Origin: Methanosarcina sp. ERenArc_MAG2
GTDB lineage: Archaea > Halobacteriota > Methanosarcinia > Methanosarcinales > Methanosarcinaceae
Assembly: GCA_023955635.1 (NCBI GenBank)
Contig: JAMXHR010000017.1
Coordinates: 62,001-126,000 of the forward strand
Direction of reading: 5' to 3'
Length of the DNA stretch: 64,000 nucleotides
Shown here: piece by piece, positions 17,028 to 26,714 of the stretch
Numbering within the stretch: position 1 is the stretch's first letter
Layout: each line of letters begins with the position of its first letter
Translations under genes and position numbers: made by a program
The notes under the pieces: generated by a model
Told to the model about the DNA's origin: nothing
Databases searched by the model: none
Seen by the model: the letters and a program-made list of their open reading frames with translations, nothing else

Positions 17028-17710
17028 ATGAAAAATAAAATTGTGCCTTACGGAATAAAAATATGTCTTACTATTTGTGCTTATTTATAGCAATTTCAAT
17101 TATCTTTTCCGGCTACACAATAGTAGAGTATCAGCCAAAAAGAAAACGCCTAGTGAGGTACAGGTTCAAACGGGAGCCTTTGAGAAAGAAAATAGAATCC
17201 TGGGCAACGGGACTGTATATTCCTGGGTTACGCTTGACTCTGATGGAAAATTCAGCAATGGGTAAATTTCAGTGAATCAGCTCTTACCAGGATTCCCAAA
17301 GAACAATTATGGAGTATAAGCTTGCTTTGCCAGAAGAAGCTGCTTCCACGGCTTATAACCACATTGAGATTGATTGGAACCCTCAAACAAGAACCTCAGG
17401 GAATTCATGACATGCAGCATTTTGATGTCCACTTTTACATGATAAGCCTTGAGGAAAGGGATAAAATTACAGCGTCAGAGACGATTTTAAGAGCTTATCA
17501 AAAGAGCCGGTGCCCGGAGATGTTCTGGAAAGGTATGTTCCCACAATATTTATAATGGTTTTCCGTTAAACAAAACCAGAAATAAAGACAGAGATTAAAC
17601 TCCCAAAATGTTATCTGACAAGTGTATACAACCCTGCAAACTATTCCATAAACTATAATGACACAGATAAGGAGTATACACTTATCCTTGAAGATCTGCC
17701 CCTCATGTGA
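17028..17710 (+). pseudogene. Decayed TTHB210/DUF5602-like secreted protein
   Basis: The ATG at 17028 has an AAGGAGGG ribosome-binding site. A hydrophobic N-terminus and family-like stretches follow in changing frames: Gly-Asn-Gly-Thr-Val-Tyr-Ser-Trp-Val-Thr-Leu-Asp near 17200, Leu-Pro-Glu-Glu-Ala-Ala-Ser near 17325, His-Phe-Asp-Val-His-Phe-Tyr-Met near 17418-17442, and a C-terminal Tyr-Asp/Asn-Thr-Asp-Lys-Glu-Tyr-Thr-Leu-Ile-Leu-Glu-Asp-Leu. The His-rich segment is characteristic of the TTHB210-like (DUF5602) family. At least five frame changes, some not at homopolymers, and an in-frame stop near 17100 point to real decay here. The family function is unclear. Confidence 0.5.
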
Positions 17711-17729
17711 GATCTAATTTAAAAATGAA

Positions 17730-17750
17730 GAGAGGAGTATTTCTCCTCTC
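17730..17750. terminator. Hairpin between convergent genes
   Basis: GAGAGGAG (17730-17737) pairs perfectly with CTCCTCTC (17743-17750) across a TATTT loop. It lies in the 48-base gap between the end of the DUF5602-like gene (plus) and the end of the catalase (minus), where both transcripts must stop. Confidence 0.6.
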
Positions 17751-17758
17751 AAAGAGGT

Positions 17759-19893
17759 TCAAGCTGGGACCTGTTCCTTCTTTTCCCTATCCCAGTGCCG
17801 GTGCTTTGCAATTGCGGCAATAAAGGAATCATTAAAAGACCCTATATTCTCACTATTTTTGGAGGTCACGACACCTTTATCGGATACTACTTTGTCAGCA
17901 GATTTCTGCCCTGCAAACTTTATATCGGGAAGGTTCGCAGCTTTAAGCAGCTCAATTCCCTCACCGGTTGCTCCTAAGGGTTTACAATGCCTGAATGCTT
18001 CGTTGATGAAATTAATTGCATCGCCCTGCGTCTTGAGAGTGTCTATACTTTCTTTCCCGCCGGGAACATATACAGCGTCGTACATCACTGACGCCGCAGT
18101 AAGGTAATTTTGATTGACTTCCAGCTTCTCCCCACTTGAACTCTTCAGCATTCCTCTGTATTTTGAGATTATATCTGTATGTGCTCCGCCTCCATTTAAA
18201 GCCTGAATCACCTGCTTGACACCGGTATGGTCATACCCGTCAGCAACAAGGATGGCTATTTTCCGGGTTTTGATGGTATTCTTCACGGTATGCTCAGTGC
18301 GCTCCTGACTGACATTTGGAGACTCTTTCATAACCTGAGTTCCTTCCTTCTGTTCAGGGGCATAGACGCCCACACCCTTTGCAATTTCGATTGCAAGTTC
18401 ATTATCGACATTATTGAATAGCTCGACCACTGCTTTCCGGATTTTCGGGTCAATAACCTTTCCAACTTCAAAATGGAATGCTATTATGATATGTTTTTTT
18501 CGGGCTCAGACATGCTGTTCCAGAACAATTTGGCCTGGCTGAAAAAGTCTTTAAACTTCTCGCTGCGTTCCCTGATTTTCTTGCCTTCTACCTTTTCCAT
18601 ATAATGGATGTAGCCGCCTTCCTCTGCAGAGGCCGGGCGTGGGAGGTTCTCCCCGATTGAATTAGGGAAATAGCTAACCTTCCCCTTGTTTATCGTCATC
18701 CTATGATATCCTTCTCTTTGATTATTACTGATGGGTGTCAGCGGCCGATTAATTGGGATCTCGTGGAAATTCGGGCCACCCAGACGGATAAGCTGTGTGT
18801 CGAGATAGGAGAAGAGACGGCCCTGAAGGAGCGGATCATTGGAAAAGTCTATTCCGGGAACCACATTTGAAACACAGAAAGCAACCTGCTCAGTTTCAGC
18901 AAAAAAGTTATCAGGGTTACGGTTCAGGGTCATTTTCCCTATAAATTTGACTGGAACTTCCTCCTCAGGCCAGATCTTGGTGGCATCCAGAATGTCAAAG
19001 TCAAATCTGAACTCATCCTTTTCCTCAATAACCTGTATTCCTAACTCATACTCAGGATAGTTTCCCATTTCAATTGCTTCCCAAAGGTCACGGCGATGGA
19101 AATCAGGGTCCTTCCCGGAGATTTTCTGAGCTTCATCCCATACGAGAGAATGGATTCCAAGGAGAGGCCTCCAGTGGAACTTTATGAATCTCCCCTTACC
19201 TTCCGCATTGACAAAGCGGTATGTATTGACCCCGAATCCCTGCATCATTCGGTAACTTCTTGGGATTGCACGATCTGACATTAGCCACATTATCGTGTGC
19301 ACAGTCTCCGGGTGGCAAACAACAAAATCCCAGAGTGTATCATGAGCTGTCGAGGCCTGAGGCATCTGGTTGTCCTGTTCAGGTTTAGCTGCATGAACAA
19401 AGTCTGGAAATTTAATAGCATCCTGAATAAAGAAAACAGGAATGTTATTGCCAACGAGATCATAGTTTCCTTCTTCCGTGTAGAACTTCGTTGCAAAACC
19501 GCGAATATCCCTGACAGTATCAGCCGATCCTCTGAATCCGACAACCGTAGAAAACCTAACAAAAACAGGCGTTTTCTTGTTTGGATCCTGCAGGAATTTG
19601 GCACTTGTATATTCTGTTATCGGCTCATATACCTGAAAATATCCGTGTGCTCCAGATCCTCGGGCATGAACAATTCTTTCGGGTATTCGTTCATGGTCAA
19701 AATGAGTAATTTTTTCTCTAAAGTGAAAATCTTCAAGTAGGGTTGGCCCTCTTTCCCCTGCCTTGAGTGAGATATCGGTATTACTGACTCTAACGCCCTG
19801 GTTTGTTGTCAAAAACTCACGTTCAGGGTCTTCACGAAACATTTCTAATTGATCGTCTTTGCTTTTTTCATCGACTGCTCTCTTTTTCTCCAA
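17759..19893 (-). pseudogene. katE: Large-subunit catalase, HPII/KatE type (one frame break)
   Basis: Haem catalase converting hydrogen peroxide to water and oxygen. The main frame from TTG 19893 (AAGGTG site upstream) carries the catalytic His in Val-His-Ala-Arg-Gly, the distal Asn region (Val-Gly-Asn-Asn) and the proximal Tyr region (Phe-Ser-Tyr-Leu-Asp-Thr-Gln). The second frame holds a DJ-1/PfpI-like (GATase1) C-terminal domain (Arg-Lys-Ile-Ala-Ile-Leu-Val-Ala-Asp-Gly) that is diagnostic of clade-2 large catalases. The two join at the T7 run 18494-18500 if one base is added, giving about 711 residues. The organism therefore probably has a working oxidative-defence catalase; bacterial origin is likely for this family in methanogens. 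Confidence 0.85.
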
Positions 19894-20459
19894 TATACAG
19901 CACCTTCCCTATTTCTCATGATCTTTAAGTCCAGTACATTTCTGTAGTGATGGAGCCCATACTTTCAGAGTTCAAACAACTGAGGATTATATGTTGATAG
20001 GCTCTTAACGGAAGCGAAAGCTGGCAATGGCAGGCTTCAATGTAAGTGGTAGCTATACCTGATACAAAAAATTTTATATTCACTCAGGATGCGGAGTCTG
20101 ACCGAGCAACCAGGGAATAATTTTAGTTTTCCTTAGGCTCAATCTTTAAAACCCCGTTTACAACTTACAATTGAGTGAAAGTTCCGTATATCCAACTCCC
20201 CTTTCCTAGATTGTTTTGATATAATATTATTGTTTTTATAAAAGTACTAATTTTTTTTTGGAGAAAAAGTGAATTCTGCCAGAAATTAATGAGAAATAAA
20301 CGACGATAAAAGGTAAGCTGTGGCCATGTAAGCAGAAAAGTTATATTAAGTGATGGCTTCCCGCTGGCTCCAGTAGCTTTTACATTACATAGAGATAGCA
20401 ATATATTAGTCAAAAACACTTAATAAATACTGATTGCAGAAAAGGGAAATACAGAAAAA
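19894..20459. other. Divergent intergenic region
   Basis: Between the catalase (minus) and a methyltransferase (plus). It contains T9 and A-rich runs near 20250-20270 and no supportable gene. Promoters for both neighbours are expected but I cannot place them confidently. Confidence 0.5.
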
Positions 20460-21386
20460 ATGAGTGAAAAAAACATGACTGAATATGTTCACGGCTATTC
20501 CGAAAGAGAAGCTCTCCGCCTGGCAGAACAGGCAGACACGCTCGAGGAACTTCTTCATTATGATACAATATATCCTCGTGGAGCAAAGGTACTCGAAGCC
20601 GGCTGCGGCATAGGAGCCCAGACCGTAATTTTGGCAAAAAAGAATCCGAGCGCAGAAATTACTTCAATTGATGTTTCTCTGGATTCAATTGAAAAAGCCA
20701 GAGAAAACGTGAAGATGAAAGGCATTGAAAACGTCAGATTCCTGCAAGCAGATATATTTTATTTACCTTTCGAAGAGGGAAGTTTTGACCATATTTTCGT
20801 CTGTTTCGTGCTTGAGCATCTTCAGAACCCTTCAGGAGCCCTCAAGAACCTGAAAAATGCCCTGAAACCAGGAGGTACTATAACTGTAATTGAAGGTGAC
20901 CATGGTTCATGTTATTTTTATCCGGAAGGAGAAAATGCCCTTAAAGCCTGGCACTGCCTTAGCCGCGTACAGGCACAGATGAAAGGAAATTCCCTTATAG
21001 GACGCCAACTTTACCCTTTGCTGCAGGAATCAGAATTCAGAGGAGTAAAAGTGGAGCCCAGAATGGTCTATGTAGATTCCAGCAAACCCGAACTTGTAGA
21101 CGGTTTTATCCTGAAAACCATTATTCCCATGGTAGAAGGTGTAAAAGAACAGGCTCTGGAAATGCAAATGATGGAAGAAAATGAGTGGGAAAAAGGGATA
21201 GAACAGCTCCATAAGACTGCCAAACCTTCAGGAACTTTCTGCTATACCTTCTTTAAAGGAAGAGCAATAAAATCAAATTGCGTGCGGCCACCCCATCCTA
21301 AAGGATGGGGTATGCTTCGGGCCGCACGCCCGGTTTGTGGGATTAGAAATCTTCAATTATCCTTTGACCAAGTTTTGCTGATTTAA
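20460..21386 (+). CDS. Class I SAM-dependent methyltransferase, 3' end altered by IS insertion
   Basis: Cytoplasmic methyltransferase with SAM motif I Val-Leu-Glu-Ala-Gly-Cys-Gly-Ile-Gly near residue 44, an acidic post-I (Ser-Ile-Asp-Val-Ser) and Leu-Gln-Ala-Asp-Ile-Phe before the Asp-His-Ile-Phe-Val strand. The family-like part ends about residue 270 with Phe-Phe-Lys-Gly-Arg-Ala-Ile-Lys. After about 21274 the reading runs into an IS200-type element, adding some 37 foreign residues. Removing 21275-21983 would give an immediate TAA (codons for Ile-Lys-Ser-stop), so the insertion destroyed the original stop and lengthened the protein. The domain itself is intact and may still work. The substrate is unknown. 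Confidence 0.75.
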   Translation: MSEKNMTEYVHGYSEREALRLAEQADTLEELLHYDTIYPRGAKVLEAGCGIGAQTVILAKKNPSAEITSIDVSLDSIEKARENVKMKGIENVRFLQADIFYLPFEEGSFDHIFVCFVLEHLQNPSGALKNLKNALKPGGTITVIEGDHGSCYFYPEGENALKAWHCLSRVQAQMKGNSLIGRQLYPLLQESEFRGVKVEPRMVYVDSSKPELVDGFILKTIIPMVEGVKEQALEMQMMEENEWEKGIEQLHKTAKPSGTFCYTFFKGRAIKSNCVRPPHPKGWGMLRAARPVCGIRNLQLSFDQVLLI

Positions 21387-21983
21387 AAGCTTTGAACTCT
21401 TCTTTAGGTTTCTTCTGCGATTCCTTGATGTAATGCTTGATTGTGTCAGCTGTAACATTTCCAACTGATCGATAGAATTTACCTCTTGACCATAGACTTC
21501 CACCCCAATATCGTTTCTTTAATTCAGGATGTAGCTTGAATAGTCTGTAAGAACTTCCTCCTTTCAAGTATTGAACTACTTCTGACAAAGAGTTACTTGG
21601 ATGAAATTCCACGAACAAGTGAACGTGATCATCTACAACTTCCATAGCATGAAGTTTGTAGCCTTGCTCCATACAAATATTGGTGAGGATCAACTCGCAA
21701 TCCTTTTTAATTCGCTTATTGTAGAAGATATTGTATCGATACTTTGGCACCAATACGAGATGGTAAGTAATCTGACCATAGCCATGGCTAAAACTGTTCA
21801 ATTCCAACGCATATCACATCCAGGCCATAGGGTGGCTGGCACCACCTGTGGCCATGGTGCCAAAAAAGATCATCTTACAAAAAAGTAAGGATTTAGATAT
21901 TTAAAGAGAAAAACGAAGAGGCGAGGGTTCACTTCATCCCCAACATAAAGGTTGGGGTATTCGTGACCCTCTGCGCTCCCGAT
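21275..21983 (-). mobile_element. IS200/IS605-family element (tnpA only)
   Basis: A single Y1 transposase gene on the minus strand is bracketed by two imperfect stem-loops, typical of IS200 ends. The right-end structure on the low-coordinate side has an inner stem 21291-21299/21302-21310 and an outer stem 21281-21289/21320-21328. The left-end structure has an inner stem 21938-21944/21951-21957 and an outer stem about 21923-21932/21963-21971. On the minus strand TTAC immediately precedes the proposed left end (GTAA at 21984-21987), as in IS200-type target choice. No tnpB is present. Exact boundaries are inferred. Confidence 0.8.
21343..21807 (-). CDS. tnpA: IS200/IS605 transposase TnpA (Y1 HUH)
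   Basis: A 154-residue single-strand DNA transposase. The HUH motif is His-Val-His-Leu-Phe-Val near residue 61 and the catalytic tyrosine lies in His-Tyr-Ile-Lys-Glu-Ser near residue 127, with a conserved Gln-Tyr-Leu-Lys-Gly-Gly between them. The opening Tyr-His-Leu-Val-Leu-Val-Pro-Lys-Tyr-Arg is typical. The frame is intact, so the element may be active. Confidence 0.92.
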   Translation of the reverse strand: MELNSFSHGYGQITYHLVLVPKYRYNIFYNKRIKKDCELILTNICMEQGYKLHAMEVVDDHVHLFVEFHPSNSLSEVVQYLKGGSSYRLFKLHPELKKRYWGGSLWSRGKFYRSVGNVTADTIKHYIKESQKKPKEEFKAFKSAKLGQRIIEDF

Positions 21984-22080
21984 GTAATAAAAGTTTACAT
22001 TAAAAAATTAAAGCAAGGTAATATCCAGGGGAAAAAGCAGGGAGAAATTTGAAATACTCCTGAATAAGAAAAATTCAGGA

Positions 22081-22671
22081 TTAAGTTTCAAATAATTTTG
22101 CAAACTGTTTAAGTACGTCTCTAATAGGAGTTTTTTAAAGCATTTTTCTTCACACTGTCTACATTCCGTACAGCTTGAAACTTTACCTTCAAGACCACTT
22201 TACAGAAATTTTCCATCGTCCACGTGATCAAACATCTCAGCATTATTGAGAAATTTAAAACTCCCTGAAATATTTATTCCTGAAGAACAGGGCATGCAGT
22301 ACTGGCACACAGTACAGTTAACTCTCGTTTTAGACCTGTATATTTCCCTTCATCCTTGAACTCAGTCCTTTTCTTCTTTTTCAATGGAATAAGGGAAACC
22401 TCCAGCTGTAAGTTCTATATTAGTCTCTACCCGCGCCAGCGCTGACATGCCGCTAAGAACAATATTTATTTAAGGTTAATCGTAGAGATGGCGTAGCCTT
22501 TATTCCACAGGGCTTCGCTTTATCCCTGCAAAATTTTAGACCTTCTGGATTTCGGGAGGAATGTTTGACCAGGCATCCTCCGTGAATAGACTCTATGATG
22601 ATAATACCAATGCCTTTTAAAGCCGTATGGCACCGAAACTCGTATAGAAACTGTTTTATCCATTTGGCCAA
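22081..22671 (-). pseudogene. Decayed aldo/keto reductase with C-terminal 4Fe-4S motif
   Basis: Stretches in several minus-strand frames match the C-terminal half of COG1453-type predicted oxidoreductases: Gly-Ile-Gly-Ile-Ile-Ile-Ile-Glu-Ser-Ile-His-Gly-Gly near 22580-22620, Val-Leu-Ser-Gly-Met-Ser-Ala-Leu near 22440-22465, Cys-Thr-Val-Cys-Gln-Tyr-Cys-Met-Pro-Cys near 22285-22320, and a second Cys-x-x-Cys-x-x-Cys-Glu-Glu-Lys-Cys near 22140-22170. It ends with Lys-Leu-Phe-Glu-Thr-stop at 22081-22083. The N-terminal barrel half is missing, and several stops and shifts interrupt the rest. This is a genuine remnant adjoining the IS200 insertion. The remaining sequence to 22990 shows nothing coding. 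Confidence 0.65.
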
Positions 22672-22990
22672 GCTTTCTGTATAGCATATACGTTTATCCT
22701 TTCAATATGAACAGAAAAAAAAAGGCACTAATGACAGGTATTATATAAAAAGAGCCTAAAACTAGAATGGGTATTAGGGGTAGAAAATGAGAAATATCTT
22801 TTGATTAGTTACGAACTTCGGGAATGTAAAAGAACACTTTTAAAGTGTTTCTTTTTCGATTGGGAAAACTGCCAGCTCCAGAGTGTAAATCGGTCTCAAT
22901 TTAGGGAAAATTTCGTATCGGGACAGACTTTAAATAATGGAAAACTATTTACAATAAAATTCCACTCTGAACTCCTGTGAAGGTGTATTT

Positions 22991-23953
22991 TTGAACCCTG
23001 GAATCTTGAAGAAAGCCATTGTGATCCTTTTACTGCTCATAGCAGGGGAAGTTCTGATCCGCACCTACTGGACAGATATTAGACTTATTCTGGGAGAAAG
23101 CTTGGGAATTCTCAGTGAAATCCGAATAAGTTATTTTATCCTGGCGTTCTTAGTCTACCTTCTGAGTGTTTACTTATTTGCAGTCCGCTGGCAGCAGGTT
23201 CTTTCCTGTATTGGATATGATCTCAAGGCCACAGATCTTGTTCCAGTTATTTTCGGAGGAATATTCGCAAATAATCTAACTCCGGCAAGCAGGGCAGGAG
23301 GCGAACCACTTCGGATATTGTGGGTTAACAAGGCGTATGGAATAAGTTATACGAATGCTTTCGTGTCAATTCTCTTCGAAAGGCTGGTTGAAGCAATACC
23401 TATTTCCATGCTGTTAATTTATGTTCTATACTCATTCCCCTCGCTAGAGATCAAATTCTTACCTATAAAAAATAGTTTAACGTTAAGCTCAACCTATTTA
23501 TTGCTTTCAGTCTTCCTTACAGCAGGAGTAGTAATATGGATTTTCCGAGAAAAGTTATCATCACTTCTCAAAAGTATTGATGAAAATTGGAGACAGCTTC
23601 ACAAATCCTTTATTGCTGTTCTTCTTTTATCCTCTGCAGTCTGGATTCTTGATATAATACGTCTCAAACTGATTGCTTTAGCTCTGAACCTTCCTTTTTC
23701 TCTACATTTGATTGCAACAGTTTCAATTTTATACCTGCTGCTTGGAAGCCTGCCAATAACTCCTGGAGGGCTGGGAATAGTTGAAGGAGGTCTGATCTCT
23801 GTCCTTCTCTATTTCGGGTTACCACTCGCTCAAGCAAGTAGCTTCGTCTTTCTCGAGCGTTTTATTTCCTTTGGACTCAGCGGCGTGATAGGATTCCTGT
23901 GCCTGTTTTATTACGGAGGGTTTAAGATATGGAAAAACACAAAATCGCATTGA
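22991..23953 (+). CDS. Flippase-like integral membrane protein (LPG-synthase TM / UPF0104 family)
   Basis: A 320-residue polytopic protein with about eight membrane helices, of the lysylphosphatidylglycerol-synthase transmembrane/UPF0104 family that includes archaeal AglD-associated and AglR-like proteins. Family landmarks are Asn-Asn-Leu-Thr-Pro-Ala-Ser-Arg-Ala-Gly-Gly-Glu-Pro near residue 94, an Arg-Leu-Val-Glu motif, and Pro-Ile-Thr-Pro-Gly-Gly-Leu-Gly near residue 256. The start is a TTG preceded by GAAGGTG. The last 25 bases overlap the next glycosyltransferase gene, indicating translational coupling. The likely role is lipid or glycolipid transfer; the substrate is not evident. Confidence 0.8.
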   Translation: MNPGILKKAIVILLLLIAGEVLIRTYWTDIRLILGESLGILSEIRISYFILAFLVYLLSVYLFAVRWQQVLSCIGYDLKATDLVPVIFGGIFANNLTPASRAGGEPLRILWVNKAYGISYTNAFVSILFERLVEAIPISMLLIYVLYSFPSLEIKFLPIKNSLTLSSTYLLLSVFLTAGVVIWIFREKLSSLLKSIDENWRQLHKSFIAVLLLSSAVWILDIIRLKLIALALNLPFSLHLIATVSILYLLLGSLPITPGGLGIVEGGLISVLLYFGLPLAQASSFVFLERFISFGLSGVIGFLCLFYYGGFKIWKNTKSH

Positions 23954-25059
23954 TAAGTGACTGGTATTTTCCAAAGGTCGGAGGAATCGAGTATTCAATG
24001 CATACCCTTGCCAAAACCCTGAGCATGCAAGGCCATGAGGTGAGCGTTATTACGAGGAGCTATCCGGGTGTCCCTGAATACAGTTTCAGAGATGGAGTTT
24101 CAGTTATAAGGATCAAAGGCAGACCTTTACCCGGGCAAAATCTTTTTCTCGCGCCAAATGCTTATAAAGAACTCTTCAGCCTTTTGAAAAAAGGGAATTA
24201 TGAGATTGTCAATTCCCATGGACTGGATTCTCCTATTGGAATGTCTGCTCTTGTCGCATCCAGGAAACTTGGAATTCCTGTAGTAGTTACCAACCATTCC
24301 CTTGTGGGAAATACGCCATATCGCCTTCTTTATTATCTTGCAGGCAAGTTGCTTCTAAAAAATACCGATGCTGTAATTGCTGTAAGTTCAGCAGTTGAAA
24401 AGGACTCAAAGGTAATGACAGCAAAACCTATTTATCGGATTTTTAATGGCGTTGATTCTGAAGATAGCATCGTCAAAATTCCCTTGCCTGTAGATACGAA
24501 AGGAAAGACTGTAATCGTCACGACCGCACGCATGACAAAAAAGAAAGGTGTTCAGCATATTGTGGATATCGCCCCTTCCCTTCTGGAAAAACATGAAAAC
24601 TTGATGTTTATAATGATAGGAGATGGTCCACTTAGAAAAAAACTGGAAAAAAGGGTAGAAGAATCCGGTTTGTCCGAAAACTTCCATTTTACAGGGGAAA
24701 TATCCAGGGAAAAAGTAATGGGATATCTGGAAAAAGCAGATATTTTTGCTCTTCCCTCCAGTAATGAGGCCTTCGGGATTTCGATCCTGGAAGCAATCTC
24801 AAAAAACGTTCCTGTTGTGGCAATGAATAATAGTGGAGTCTCGGATATCATCACAAACGGCGTAAACGGCTACCTTGCAGATAGCCTGAAGGAATTTTCA
24901 TCCCTCCTCCGGAATCTAATCGAAACTCCGGCCCGGCGAGCTTCATTTGCCAGGGAGGCTCTACAGGGGCTTTCAAATTATGATTGGGACAAAATATGTG
25001 AGCAGACGACCACCGTATATACAAGTGTCATTTATGAAAAATATCACAATAACAATTGA
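23929..25059 (+). CDS. GT4-family glycosyltransferase
   Basis: A 376-residue GT-B fold enzyme transferring a sugar from a nucleotide donor, probably at the membrane face. The N-terminal domain opens with a Rossmann start and Pro-Lys-Val-Gly-Gly-Ile-Glu. The C-terminal domain has Gly-Asp-Gly-Pro-Leu near residue 230 and the GT4 E-x7-E signature (Glu-Ala-Phe-Gly-Ile-Ser-Ile-Leu-Glu) near residue 280. It overlaps the flippase-like gene at its start and the deacetylase gene at its end, forming a tight three-gene unit. The acceptor may be a phosphoglycolipid. Confidence 0.88.
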   Translation: MEKHKIALISDWYFPKVGGIEYSMHTLAKTLSMQGHEVSVITRSYPGVPEYSFRDGVSVIRIKGRPLPGQNLFLAPNAYKELFSLLKKGNYEIVNSHGLDSPIGMSALVASRKLGIPVVVTNHSLVGNTPYRLLYYLAGKLLLKNTDAVIAVSSAVEKDSKVMTAKPIYRIFNGVDSEDSIVKIPLPVDTKGKTVIVTTARMTKKKGVQHIVDIAPSLLEKHENLMFIMIGDGPLRKKLEKRVEESGLSENFHFTGEISREKVMGYLEKADIFALPSSNEAFGISILEAISKNVPVVAMNNSGVSDIITNGVNGYLADSLKEFSSLLRNLIETPARRASFAREALQGLSNYDWDKICEQTTTVYTSVIYEKYHNNN

Positions 25060-25749
25060 TGTGGAAGAAGACTGCCCACCCATGCTTACAAGTACGAGAG
25101 GTATGGAAGAGGGACTGCCTAAATTGCTGGATCTTTTCAAAAAGAAGGGATAAAAGCTACATTCTTTGTCACCGGAACGATGGCGAAGCAGTATCCGGAC
25201 CTGATAAAGAGAATTCCACTAGAAGGACACGAACTTGGCTGTCATGGATATACCCATGCACGTTTTGACCGGATGAAAGAGGACGAAGCCAGAATTGATC
25301 TTAAACAGGCTGGGAAAGTTCTGAGGCAGTTTGAGAAGAGGCTGGTATCTTTCAGGGCTCCAAATCTCCAGTTCCCGAGAAATTATCTTCAATTCCTGGA
25401 AGAAGAGGGTTTCCTGTACGATTCCTCTATTGCAGCGTACAAACCACCTTTTCCCAGAAGCAGAGTAGAAGGTAAAATAATCAGGATTCCTGCTACGATT
25501 ACTTCTTCTTTTTTAAGGCTGCCTCCTGCCCTTTTTCTCCCGCTGCTCAAACGTTCAAAGGCTCCTGTGATCTTTGTTCATCCCTGGGAATTTGTGGACA
25601 TGTCAGACATGCCTATACGTCTGGATTGCAAGTTCAATACTGGAGAAAAAGCCCTCGGAAACCTTAAAGTCCTGATCCGTGATTTAAAAGCTGAAAACTA
25701 CCATTTTTTAACTTTACAAGAAAGAGCAAACCTAGAAAAATATAAGTGA
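25034..25749 (+). pseudogene. NodB-type polysaccharide deacetylase (one frame break)
   Basis: Carbohydrate esterase 4 family enzyme removing N- or O-acetyl groups from a glycan. ATG 25034 lies within the end of the glycosyltransferase gene. The start reads Ile-Asp-Val-Glu-Glu-Asp (motif 1), then Thr-Phe-Phe-Val-Thr-Gly, then Gly-His-Glu-Leu-Gly-Cys-His-Gly-Tyr-Thr-His (motif 2), then Phe-Arg-Ala-Pro (motif 3), and Ile-Phe-Val-His-Pro-Trp-Glu near the end. The frame changes at the A5 run 25139-25143 and one base restores about 238 residues. Motif 2 has the two metal His residues. The gene probably acts on the glycan or glycolipid built by its neighbours. Confidence 0.82.
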
Positions 25750-25923
25750 TGACCTGGAAAAAATAAGCAAAATTTTTTCTCTTTTTAGGGGATGTGGATA
25801 CTGAATAGAATTTTGCCTGGAAAACGATTTCATTATATCATTTTATTAGGTTGTAATTTTCAGGCTATTACGATTTTCAGGCCGGATAGGTTTTGAGTTT
25901 TAACTGAAGTAATGGAATAAAAG

Positions 25924-26058
25924 TTATTCTTCAACAACTTTCAGAATCTTCTTGATTTTATCTTTTTCTATGAAATAGAGCCTCATCTTTCCTTCTTTTT
26001 TTACTTTAATTATTCCCAAGTCCTGCAACTTTACAATTGGAAATAATTTATCAGAAGT
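25924..26058 (-). pseudogene. C-terminal fragment of an ArsR-like winged-helix regulator
   Basis: About 44 residues read Leu-Gln-Asp-Leu-Gly-Ile-Ile-Lys-Val-Lys-Lys-Glu-Gly-Lys then Tyr-Phe-Ile-Glu-Lys-Asp-Lys-Ile, the recognition wing and C-terminal helix of ArsR-type HTH regulators, ending in TAA. The N-terminal half and start are absent. It faces away from the carboxymuconolactone-decarboxylase remnant that begins at 26137, a common regulator/target pairing. Confidence 0.45.
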
Positions 26059-26136
26059 TCACCGTGATTGAAATTGTTTAATTATATTGCATATTATATG
26101 TTTGTATATTTATTAAATTGTGAGGGGGAGATTTAA

Positions 26137-26526
26137 ATGTTATTATTGAACGAAATGCTAGCTGAAACTTTGGAAGCTTTCGGACAGATGAGAAATTCCA
26201 TTTTTAAAGATGGTTATCTGGACTTCAAAACCAAAGAACTTATAGCTGTTGTATCTTCTGTTCTTAGAATGTACCAGTTCTGCATTGATGAATATTCTTA
26301 GCGAGCAATGAACCGAAAAATAAGCAGAGAAGAGGTCTCCAAAGCAATTATAGTAACAATATTTATTGCAGCTAGTCTCAACTTGACTGGGAAAATGTTT
26401 ACGACAAAAATATTTATGAGCTTATCTTTGAGAGTGGTATTTCTAAAGAAAGATGAAATAGCTGCGATTGTAGCTATTGAGGTGAGGGAAGATAGATTGA
26501 TTCCTCGCTTGTCTTATCAATTATAG
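26137..26526 (+). pseudogene. Carboxymuconolactone decarboxylase (AhpD-like) remnant
   Basis: ATG 26137 follows a GAGGGGGAG ribosome-binding site. The first 54 codons read a CMD N-terminal part (Phe-Lys-Thr-Lys-Glu-Leu-Ile-Ala-Val then Cys-Ile-Asp-Glu-Tyr-Ser) and end at TAG 26299-26301. The catalytic Cys-x-x-Cys has become Tyr-Gln-Phe-Cys. The reading continues (Val-Ser-Lys-Ala-Ile-Ile-Val-Thr-Ile-Phe-Ile-Ala-Ala) from ATG 26308, with a further shift near 26390. Loss of the first Cys together with a stop suggests real decay. Such proteins reduce peroxides or alkyl hydroperoxides. Confidence 0.6.
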
Positions 26527-26714
26527 AACCTTTACTCTCATTAATCGAGCTCATCACTGCAACTATCTTTCTCGAGTTTTTTAGTGAATGCATGTAATTT
26601 GAGCGAAATACTTATAATATTTGGTATACTTGAATATATCAATATATCTTGATATCTTACAATCCGTTCCTGTTTCTTAATAAAAATAGAATATGAAGAT
26701 TTTGGAGGACTATA

